A DNA stretch of 27,317 bases from Mesaphorura yosii (Eukaryota > Arthropoda > Collembola > Poduromorpha > Tullbergiidae), in NCBI GenBank assembly GCA_009869945.1, contig WIXG01000677.1, positions 1 through 27,317 on the forward strand, written 5' to 3'. Every line of letters starts with the position of its first letter. Within the stretch, counting starts at the first letter, position 1. Under the pieces are notes generated by a model. The model saw only the letters and a program-made list of their open reading frames with translations, did not search any database and was not told where the DNA came from. Below, piece by piece: positions 10,426 to 21,380 of the stretch. A program made the translations under genes and the position numbers.

Positions 10426-13400
10426 TGAGACGTGTTGCTCTTATATACATAGGCTAATGAATGCCTTAATTATAATTTAATTAATTAACATTTAAACGTC
10501 GATATCAAGCTATGAAAATAACAAGCTAACGTGCAAGCCAACTTAAACTAACTCTCACGTGTTAACTGCCGTTTTAAGTGTATGCTTCATTTTATTTATT
10601 AGCTTGTAAACTATTCCAGACTAGCATTTGATGAAGCGCATTTCATAGGCTGGTAGCTGTCCCCACATCAGAATTTCCCGAACCATGCCACCATTCGCAA
10701 GACGAGGAAATCCACTCTTGACATTGCACACTTGAAACATTCGTGCAATTTCATTCATTCATATGCGTGCGCATTTTATTTCATCATGTCGTGTCAGTAA
10801 TTTTCGGTAATCGTGTTTACACACTTACATTTCATTTACGCATGCACTTTTAAGATTCAACGTTGAGCTACTTAAGATTCCTGTGCATACCAAATCACGA
10901 AACCACAATCGTACATCTTACATACATGCACATCTCATTATCATCATCGCCGATTACACGCTCTTATTGTTGCCGTACACTACTTATTCAAGTACAACAA
11001 TGAGAATCAATTCTCGTGTTTATTTAAGCCCTGGGCTGAGAACGCCGAGTTCGGCTTTCCTTTTATGCGCGAACCTCATTTCGTTTTCATGCAACCTAAT
11101 TTAGCTGAGTGCCACCAAACAGAGGCGTGAATAGTACAGAACACAGAAGCTGAAGCTGAGAGCCAAGCGAAGAAGGCGAGAAAGAACAATAACAAATTGA
11201 AAAGGTAAGGATGAGTCAACAAGATACAAGAATGCAACTCAACACACTGAGCAGAAGCAAAAGAATGCATTCACTGATCCGAGTCCGCATCACATCGAAT
11301 ATTCAAATTCGAAATTCACAAATTGGGGTAGTGCGAGAGTACAATGCAGGTTTCGGCCTCGCGTCGAGTGTGGCATGATTGTTGTGATGCTGTCAACGTC
11401 AACCTACAAAGTACAAAGCACAAGCATAAAGCAAGAATCCTTCAAATGCAAATGCGTTATTGCTCGCTTGGGACTTTAAAACTTAAAAGTATCACGGCGA
11501 AACCTCAACTCAAGAACGCGTATGCGCATGCGGTGCGATGGTGGCGTGCCGGAGCATTGTTGCAGTGAATTTACGAAAACGGATATGCGATTGTTATTAA
11601 GGGATTAATAATAACACAACACTGTTGCAGTTGCGGTGCAGGAATGTGAAGCAACAATGCAAGACGAGGCGAATTGCACTGCCGCATTGCATGGTTTGAT
11701 AATGTAATCCTTCATGTATAGGATAATGGCTAGTTACATGCTCTTTGCTTTTACTCGATACTCAACTCGCACAGAATCAAAACATTCTCATTTCTCATCC
11801 TCCTTTCAAGTCGGTATCACTCACTGTCTCAAATCTTTGGACGCTGCCTGAATTATGGGTAATTGATTGACAAGAGACACGATTTAGGTTTAATAATAAT
11901 ACCGATTCTTGTACTAGTGCTGGCACTGGGTCAACATCCAACATCAGCATAACTTGCAACTGGTTTACTATGCCTGGCCTGGCCTGTGGTGAGGTTATTC
12001 GAGATAAAAGTGCGTAGCGTAACGACTTTTGGCAAAACCAGCACGAGCACGACGTAATAAAAAAAGTTGACATCATTTTAGTGATTTTAGTCCTAGTGGT
12101 TGACTTTGCATTGAGTGTTTGCAGTTTGTATTGCATTCAATTGCAATTGCGTTGTACTACTGCAAGCTTGTGCCTGTGGTCTGTCATTGCATTAAACATC
12201 AGCCCTCAGCCTGAGCCATTACTCATACTCGATCACTAAAGCAAGCATCACTAAAACGATGATCCAAGATGAGGTGAAACTACGCTGTGAGCTGCAAAGT
12301 TGTCATTCGTGTTTTGAGCGTCGAGGCTTGAAGAAATATTTAAGTTCGCAGTCGCCACACTAATTAATAAGTCTAATTGAGCATAATTGAGGGTGCAAAG
12401 TGAATTGAGTAAGGCAGTGCTAAGTTCAACAGGCAACGGCTAATCGGTCCCTGCACCAAAGCTAATAGCCTCAACCAAACGCCGACCTGAGATCGTGAAA
12501 GGTAAGCTTTCTCATTTTCAAAACTAACAAATGTCGCGAAATCATGCATCGTGTCTTGAGTATTCCGAGCCGGAGTCCAAGTCCATTTACTATTTGGGCA
12601 AAATCTTGGCTTCAGATATTTGACCACGTTAACATCTCTGACTTGAGCTGTATCGATCTATGTCTATGAATAACTAAAGTCGAGTCGGCGTTACGAATCA
12701 TACTGCGATCTTCGAGTGACCTCATCCGAGAGCCTTCGAGCGAGTAAAATGCTACTGAAAACCGCGCCGTAGTTGCAGCCTTGTGAAATGAGTGATTCAC
12801 AGTCGCCGGTAATTCTCCTTAGAGTGGGCACCACGAGGAAAACCGCAATTAAAGAAGTTGGCTCATATCGTGCATTGAATTGGATTGCTTCCATTCATAC
12901 ATTTCATACTTCCATACATTTGCAATTGACATTCAAGTGGTAGGATTTTATTTTATGGCGCTGGCAATGATAGCCTTAGTGAGTGAGACAACGGTGGCTG
13001 GCACAGAGTGTTGAAGCAGAGAGCGGTTCCAAGTAATCAGTGTTTACACTCAAAACCGCATTCTCAGTAAACAAACACGTAATTCGTAATTCCTTATTCA
13101 TAATTTACATGCATAATCGCAGTTTTAAGTGCGGTATTCCGGTCCACATTGACAAACGTACTAACTTCTTATCAAAATGCATGTCACATATGGAATGATG
13201 TTCGTATTCGTATTATGTCATGTCAAAAATTGTCATTGCACTATGCTCGTCCGTTCTGGTGTTGTGCTGGCTTTCCTGTCCCAGTCGATGCCATTGCAGC
13301 AGTAAAAGTCTGGGGGGAATGCAGGCAGGCAGGCTAATGTCGAACGTAGAGACAGTGATAGTGATTTGATTTAACGAGTCTGAGCATAAGCCGAGTTTAA

Positions 13401-16400
13401 ATCGTGAAATTATGTTCCTTTGTGTAAGCAGTCAGCAATGGCGTGGCGTGGCGTGTGATTTAATGCACGAACTGCGTGCAGTCGGAGTTGCCGTTTAGAA
13501 TTCGCTGACTGCGCTGCGCCTCGCCTGAGTTTTTTTTATCAGAGCGAGGAAGTTGACTTTTGTGAGTTACTGAATAGCTGAATTTAGAGTTAGAATTACT
13601 GAATCGTTTAAACACGCAGCCGCGCAATTTAAGTTGGATCAGTCGTTCGTGTTCCACGGCCCGTTGCCACTGCGACTGCAAACAGCGAATACGATTTCAG
13701 CCCAAACCAGGTAGGCAACGCTTGTTATTAAATCATATCATAACAGAAAGAAAAGTGTTGTATCATATTGCGCATCGCCGCTCGCGTTGCGCGTCGATTC
13801 TGCATTTGCGTCCACTTTTCTTCCTGAATCACGATTTGTGACTTCGAATGCGTCTGCGACGGTAATCGAGTATGAACTGCTAACGAGGGGTTCACGTCCG
13901 CCTCGAAATGCGAGAAATATGAAAGTTGTGGTGCAAAGATTACGGCGGCATTCTTGATTTATTGCCGCTGCCACTTGATTCGAGCGTCGTTTCACATTTT
14001 GCAATGAAATGTCATGTCGCGCGTCGCGCCGGACTCCTGAAACTGAAATGGCAATATTTGCAGTTGGAGCTTGGGACTTGGCAAGTCGATGACTGCAATA
14101 TTTAATTGCAATTGCGAAAATGTACAAAAAGGTACAAAGGAACCATAGAAGGGCGACGCGTTAGCAATAATGCATCAATTTATGGGATGTGAATTGGGAA
14201 ACCACTGAGAACCGAAAACAATGCTGATTCATTTCGTTTTTCGCACGAAGTAAGGTGAAGTCCAAGATGGGCAAAAGTCGCAGCTGGTCGCCTAATATGA
14301 GAAACACGACAATAAATTAGTTTACTGTGCAGTTGGGCAATTGCAATTTGCAATTAAGACAGAGGACAATTCGAATCGGGGCAATTCTTACTGTGAATGT
14401 GAGTGAATTGCAGATTTATTGTGGCATGACGCGAGATGAGAATGCAATGGCACAATTAAAAATTACATTAGCGAGAACAAGTGTCGCTTACCATTTTCCA
14501 TGAGTGTCCACTGCCACTAAGAATTTAAGCAAAACAGGATAAAATATGACCCATACTCACAAGTTTACGACGACTGACTGCCAAAGTCTTGTGTCCAAGA
14601 TATTAAAGTCTAAACACTTTGGTGGGAATTCATTGTTCATTAATTTGTGTCAACCAGTCAGTCAGCCGAGTCAATGCCATGGGCATGAACTCGACTCACA
14701 TTCGCATTTTACGAATTGTGCCTGTGTGAATGCGAAAATCTGGTTTTTGCTGCTGTCGTCTTCAAAAGCCAAGTTGTTGGTCTTCTTGTGCGTAATTGAA
14801 GTCATTGTCAATTCGAATTCTCGCATCTGTTCTGTTTACTCGATTCTGTCTTAATTACGACAACAAAGTGTGACGAGTACAACAGGATTCTTCATAGCGT
14901 CACAGCAGCTGCTGTGGCTGTGGGCCAAGTGCAAAAGGCTAAAAGCCGACACTCAGAAAAGAAATCTGGCCTGCAGACGAAATGAAGATCCGCGACTCGC
15001 CGCTGCAATTCGCGACTTGCGAATCTCATCAAAAGCAGTTTCTCTCGATAATGAACACAACGCGAAGCTGTAATTACGGGGTTGGGATTGCCTCGCTTAA
15101 TTTCATTTATGAGAGTTCTATTACTGCCGGCTCGCAAGGCGCAATAACTGTAGTGCGTGGGGAAGTGTGAGATGAGTTTCTAAGATTAAAATGTTAAGGC
15201 AGAACGTAGACCTATGGAGCATCAGCAGCACACAGACACGGCGTAAGTCTGAAAAATCAGTGAACCTCGCCAATGCACCGTTTCATGAGCCATGCAGCTG
15301 CTGCGGTGTACGCGCATGCGTGAAATAATGATCCATTTTAATTGTTGCGAGCATCTTCATTGAGAAATGTGAGCACTGGGAACTGAGCTGCCTGCTGCCG
15401 AGGTTTGTTTATGTCTTGGCTGCAATGCGCTGTTACGCTGCTTGGAAACTATGCATGATTTATGCGTTTGTTGTGATTTTTTGTGGTCATCGTGTTCGGT
15501 TTCTGTACTGTAAGCTACTGCCGCAGTAATCGGCTTACGAGGACACAAAAGGTCTGGGTCTGATTGCGTGAATGAATTATTACCGTATGCCATGCGGTAT
15601 TGAACGCTATTAATAAATCTTAATGCCCAATGCGCATGAAGCCAAAACCATCCGGAATCTGAGTAAGCAAAATCCAAATTCATTACTCACAATTTCGAAG
15701 TCAGAGTCAAACTTGTCAAAACGACATGACTGAAGCTCGAATTGCCTTAGTTTAATCGGATTAACTAATTTAATCTTTGAGAATTTAGAAACTTGTGAAA
15801 TTTTGGACATGGTTTGGCTTTCAATTACTGAATAACGATAAAACCAAGGTCTGAAGGTTGCGTTGCTAAACAATCACAGTTATAGTAAAATGTAGGAAGA
15901 GGTGTGAGCCTCGCAATGCAATGAAATATGGCATGAATGCAATTAAATTGAGTCCAGTAATATTTTCACATTGAAAACATCACCCGTTCCTAATTTGCAA
16001 TCGTAATCGCATATCATTAGTTTTATGCAAATTCACTGCAAATTTTCCGAGTTAATGCATTTCGATTTAGATATGTTCAGTGTGGGAGTCAGAATTCGAA
16101 AATGGCTGCATGGAAAAAATGGAAATCCATTCTCGATGTTAATGAGTAGGAAGGCAAGAGGACAGGACACAGGAACCGTTTGCAGCAAGGAGTATAAATG
16201 TAGATCATTATTTACGTGCTCCATTCGAATGTGAACGTAAATCGAAAAAACCTTGAATTTTTAATTGGCTTGAGTCATGCATTGCGTATCTCCATCGCCT
16301 ACTTGGCTTGGCTTGCCTGCGACTGCAATGATACCTATTTCTGTTTACTCATTCGCGTTATATTTTATTTTATTGTCATTCTAAACAAACTATGAGACTT

Positions 16401-16627
16401 TTATTCCGTCCGCGTACACGCGTACGAGTACTACGCCAAGTTAGTTCTAGACTATGAGTCCAGTCTCGATTTTAATGCGACTGGTCGCAGTCGCAATTCG
16501 TTTGCTCGCTGCAAATTGAGTGCTCGAGCCAAAATATTTCCAAGCAAGATTGCATTTTGAAGCAGCACTGAAGCGCTGTGGTTTGATGCCAAAGTCGTTA
16601 ATACTTTTCTATTTTTGTTCATTCTAG
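10426..16627. other. 6.2-kb non-coding block, probably intergenic plus 5' intron of the PH-domain gene
   Basis: I see no ORF with domain features, RNA gene or transposon ends in this AT-leaning stretch. From about 11.6 kb on it is strikingly enriched in the hexamer TGCAAT/ATTGCA, often in near-palindromic runs such as CAATTGCAATTG (12138, 14104, 14336). A strong 3' splice site at its right end (TTTTGTTCATTCTAG, 16613-16627) means at least one upstream exon of the PH-domain gene lies in or beyond this block. I could not place that exon. Confidence 0.5.
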
Positions 16628-18935
16628 AAACCACTCCCAAAGGTATAATTCTTGAGCGAGAGCTTTGTCAAAGAGAAGTGAAATATAATTCGTACCCCGA
16701 CACAATGCGAAAAGGAACTTCGTACACAGTGAGCCCTGGAACCGGACATCATCTCTTCCTCGGAAGCGGGACCTTGTCACAGTCAGAATTTGAGCCCAAG
16801 CCTCTGCAGCAGATTCAGTTGCAATCGCAGTCCGAATCTCCGACACCTCCTACGCAGAAGTCAGCACCACTGCCGCCTCCCAAGAAACGAAACAGTAAGA
16901 CCCTCACGCTGCGACACACAAACACCAATGGAAACGATGGGAATGGGCGTGAAGCTCCCAACGCGCCGTCGACGATGGGCCCGTCTTCCGCCGCAGCGAT
17001 GAATGGGCATGGGCAAGGGCTTAGCAACCCAAAACGGGTTTCAGTCGCGACATCCTCGTTTTGGGACGGACATCCTGACGTAAGTTGAATGTCTGTAGAA
17101 TTTCGTCGAAAGCCCGAATGAATGTTAATAGTTTCATTCACTTAAAAGATTGGACATTTGGTTCGGGGTTGGGAACTCGGTCTGGGAGAAAACGCTCGTC
17201 CCGGAGACCGATCTTCACTGTGGGGCTACACATTCGACCCCAAACCTGAAAAGACTCGTGGCGGCGCGGGTTCTAGCACGGACGACCCGCACAACAGCTC
17301 GTCCACATTGCCAAGTTCATCTGGATTGGGCACGAGCAACGGGAGCAGCATCGGCAGCGTAGCCGAATCTTTGAACGTTTGGGGTGACCCGCCTGCAGTG
17401 AAAAAGGGAATTCTGCTCCAGCAGCGTGATAAGCTCCTCGCCCGTTGGAAGGAACGATATTGCATTCTTACGCGTGATTACCTTCACTGTTTTCGACGCA
17501 CAAGCTCAATTCATCGCTCCTCGGGCCTTCGCCTTTCTGAGATGGGAAACTTCATATTCAAGGTAATGCTTACATCGATGGAAAATTTGTGCAATTAAAA
17601 ATGACATGATAACTTAATGATAATGATTTTTTTGTGCTACAGTTGCGACTCGCTGAAATTGACGAAATAGAATGGGAAACGAAGCGAGGTTGTTCCATGT
17701 TGTCGATTGTGCTGCCCAAGGAGCCCAAAATCCATGTACGAGTGCTTGGCGACAACGAAGATCTGCTGAAGCAGTGGTACACGCTTTTGCAAGAGTGCAT
17801 TTACACGAGCAAAGAGAGGAGACGAGCGCTGAGGACCATGCATTCGACCAACACGGGTTCGGGGGCAGGGACGACAAACACAAACACGATGAGTAATATC
17901 AGCAGCGTCAGTGCGGCTGCTGCGGACGGAGTGTCACGATCCATCTCCCTGCTGTCTGACGGTGGCGATCACGATAGCGGTGGCGGTGAGTCACCGTCAA
18001 CAAAGCTTAACCCGAACAGTGCAAGTCCAAAGTCCTCCAGCTCCAAAATGAGCACGACTGATAGCTACTCGAAGGACTCGCCAAACCTGACCCAAATCAA
18101 GTACACTCAAGCACCGCAGATGCAAATTAATTCAAACACGTACGACAAATCCAAGACTGAAAACAAGAAGAAGTACGCTCAGCTGCTCGAGAATGGGAAT
18201 TTCCGTAAGTGCAGTGGAACCGTAACCGAATGTAACTGCAATTTAATCACTATCAATTTCCTTACTCACATACATTTATACGTTTCAGGCGAAGAAGATC
18301 TGAACACACAGCAGCGAGAGCAGCAGGAGAACAAAGTTGTGCTCCGTCGCGACCTACGGAAGAACACAATCACAGGAAATACAAGGACGGCTGAAGATTT
18401 CCTGCGAGATAGTCGCAATCGAGAGTCTTCAAGTTCACCTCCGCGCGTTCCTATGAGAAAGTCCGCGATGGGCTTCCTTACAAGCGGCGGCAGCAGCAAC
18501 GGCACCATGCCAAACGGGGTTCGAGCGGTGCAGCTGCCAAACGGCTACGCCATTCCCATCGACTTCACCTGCTCTATGATGTCCACTGGCGGTGCACCGA
18601 CTCCAGGACCGAAAAGCGTGTCCAAAGCTCTGACTTCGACCAAAACCCGCAGAGCGCCTACTCGACCTGAATCATGGGCTCCTTCGCATCACATCATTCC
18701 AATCATGGACCCGAACCCACATGCCAGTGTGAGGGTGAATGGCAACCTGGTACCCGGCCATCATTGGATGAGCTCAAGTCGCAGCAACATGAACAGTTGC
18801 AGCGACTATCAAAGACTGCAGTCCGTCGCCGTCCCACATCACCGCACGTTCAGTAACTGCGCGGGCGCAATGATTCCCATCTCAACCACTCCTTCAATCC
18901 ACACGTCAGAGATTACATTTAGAAAGATGTGTTAG
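16628..18935 (+). CDS. PH-domain protein with long disordered flanks (at least 665 aa)
   Basis: Exons 16628-17079, 17149-17562, 17643-18204 and 18289-18935 join in frame; the first ATG in this frame is at 16705. The frame stays open in phase 1 up to the splice acceptor at 16627, so coding may begin in an upstream exon. A low-complexity N-terminal part holds a proline-rich, SH3-ligand-like segment (KSAPLPPPKKRN). The pleckstrin homology domain spans about residues 210-313: KKGILLQQRDKLLARWKERY, ILTRDYLHCFRR, IEWETKRGCSML and the closing Trp in LLKQWYTLLQE. The rest is Ser/Thr/Asn-rich. PH domains bind phosphoinositides or protein partners, so a membrane-recruited adaptor is plausible. I do not recognise the specific orthologue. 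AATAAA signals lie at 19159 and 19163. Confidence 0.85.
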
Positions 18936-19158
18936 TCAAGAATTACTCCAATGCTGATGTTCTGGTTGGTCTGATTCGGATTCTTTTTTGCATGAATTTA
19001 TGTCATACGTACTGAGAATCCGACGAAAAGCCTTGTGTGCTAATTTCTAGATACTAACATGATCCTGATAGCTGATAGCATGATGATAGCAATTTATATC
19101 TTTATACAGTCAGATACAAGTACTTTTATCTTTATAAAAGATTTTCAAATTAAAGTCA

Positions 19159-19168
19159 AATAAATAAA
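19159..19168 (+). terminator. Overlapping poly(A) signals of the PH-domain gene
   Basis: Two AATAAA hexamers, at 19159-19164 and 19163-19168, lie about 225 nt after the stop. Confidence 0.5.
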
Positions 19169-21380
19169 ATTATTAAAATCAAAAATGTGTCAAACCAAAG
19201 TGGCACAACTGTTGAGACACTTTGGAGCCCGTAATAATATGCTTTAGTCTTCTCGGAGTCAAACTTGTAATACGTTGAAAGTTGGACGTTGCTTTTATTG
19301 GTGCACACCCATTTAGCGATCCTCAGTCCGAAGGCGCGCGTCGGCGTCCATGAATTGACTTCCCCCGTGAAGTTGAGAAGGCTACACACGCAAAATTGGT
19401 TGATAGGAATAATTGTTTTCAGTCAATTGTTACCAGACAAATTGTTCCCAGCCAAATCGTTTCCTGATAAATTGTTCCGAGACAAATATTCCCAAACTAC
19501 CAATAAAGTTGTGTTGTGACTGCATTGAGTTCTTATTGCTCAACTGCATTTCAGCAACTGATTCGCCGTGTTTCATCGACCGCAGACCGTGAGTCGGCCA
19601 TAATCTTCAGAGGAATCTACTGAAATGATACTGCTGACAGTTTTATTGGCAGACAACATGACAAATGAAGTTGCCAATCCAAAGTGCATCTATTTCCGGT
19701 GTCCCAATGCCTAGTATGCAACCGGCAGCTATCATTTCCCATGAGCCGTGTGAAGTGGAAGTCAGTCTTTTGATCGTGCAAAGATGCAGGTAATGAGCGA
19801 ACACACTTCAAGCTATCGAAGGATGGCGGCAATGCGGTGATGTACGCAGATGAAAAGATACAAAGTAAGGTCAGTGACAAAATGCAATGTCAATGTGATT
19901 GAGGATTTCTGTTTCTAATGGCCGTCTAGGCCGCTACGCTGCTGTCATGTCATGTCATTATGCCATTTTCTAGGCTAATGTTGGAGCTGAGCTGCAATTC
20001 CGTATGTTCTGCATCGACTCAAAATGCTAAGCGATTACAGTTAATCACAGAGAGGAAGGTCGAGGGTTCGAATTCTTGAACTTCTTTTCCTCAACATCAA
20101 ACAAGTTGTGATCTCACTTGCTACTTGTCTGTCTTAACAAAATCCAGTTTGTGTTTATTGTTTACCATTTGTTCCTTTCGTTCAGCAGTTCCTAGTTTTT
20201 TACAGGTGGTTCCAATTTGTTTTCGAGAAACGTCGGGATATTTTGGATAATCATGTTCCCGATTACGCGTGCAAGGACTACGCATTAAGTAGGATGATCT
20301 TCCCACAGTAATTAACAATATAAGTAGACTCACTTAGATAGCCCATTAACACAACAATTAACATTGTTCGTAGACTCACTGAACAATTCACGTTCAGGAA
20401 ACCGGTTTTCGACTTCATTGCCAAATGCCAAGTGTCACAACATTTACGACGACATCGCGCTGACGTGATGCTGGATTTCTATTCCCTTTACTTTGTCTTT
20501 CTGTCCACAATTAAAAAGACTGCTATTAACAGATTGAAGTTATGCTTGCTTGTGCATTGAAAGTTCATTATTGAATTAATTGGTCGGTTCGGTCAGCCGT
20601 CAGCCCACACCTTATTGCATATGACTCTTGTGCGAAATAATTATCGTGGCAAATGTGAAGCATGCGAGCATGAACCAACACGTTTAAGGAAGCAAGTTGA
20701 AAGTCAAGGTGAATCGGTCGTCTTAATTGTCATGTTTGGCAAATGGATCCCACAACTTACGAGATGGCTACGTACACACGGTTTCGGCTGTGGCCAGCAA
20801 TAATGGTCAGCAACAACAACAATGGCAAGTGAAACACGATCAGGTCTCATCATATGAAGTTCATATACCGGAAGAAGAGCGGCTATACCAAAGGGCAAGG
20901 AAGTTGGGGCCGTAATTGGAATTTCGTAATGGTAATTAAATGTTATGAGTGCACGGGGAACAGGAAGGAGTTGCTCCACACTACATTATTGGACGATGAT
21001 CAAGCCACTGCATTGACGACTGGACAGCACGAAATCTTAATAGAATTGGTGGCTTCAAGACTCAGGTAAATAATAATATGGCTTCAAGAATAAAAAATTC
21101 TGACTTTATGCTAATGGCTGTCCACTCAGCTGGCTGACTGATGTTAAATACCAGCTGGACACCAGAGACTCGTCGTTAGTCCAACTTTGACTTGTTCTCG
21201 TGCAGAACTCGTTAGAGTAGTCCGTCTCACGATTCACGACTCATTCAGATTACTCTTTGTTGATTCCTTTGTGTTGACGATAACTTTTGAACAAATTCAC
21301 TGTTTAGAGTTTCGTAAAGCAAAAGAAAAGAACAAGAGTACATTTAGTGGTCGCGAAATCTTCCCAAATAAAAGCACAAA
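19169..21380. other. Intergenic spacer with a minisatellite and a possible orphan exon
   Basis: Between the PH-domain and esterase genes I see a 15-bp tandem repeat (19409-19498), a possible minus-strand exon (about 19156-19381), and a pol III B-box-like GGTTCGAATTC (20065-20075). No complete gene is evident. The right end must contain the esterase promoter, but no clear TATA box stands out. Confidence 0.5.
19409..19498. repeat. 15-bp minisatellite, six units
   Basis: Six consecutive 15-nt units follow the consensus AAATTGTTCCCAGAC with 1-6 changes each: 19409-19423, 19424-19438, 19439-19453, 19454-19468, 19469-19483 and 19484-19498. The two outer units are the most diverged. Because 15 is divisible by three, one plus-strand frame reads as a degenerate pentapeptide repeat (LFPDK-like), but nothing around it indicates translation. 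Confidence 0.75.

Noticed and set aside
13438..13458. Short GGCGT and CAGG runs (13438-13458, 13321-13333)
   Set aside because: Only three or four short units each; ordinary low-complexity sequence.
10426..16612. Search for tyrosine-kinase exons that would complete the Ig receptor
   Set aside because: No frame shows a glycine loop, HRDLAARN-type catalytic loop or DFG motif, so the receptor is described as kinase-less.
20914..21069. Frame starting MVIKCYECTG, reminiscent of the first strand of Ly6/three-finger proteins
   Set aside because: The remaining cysteines of a Ly6 domain are not found downstream in any frame or plausible exon. A chance short match.
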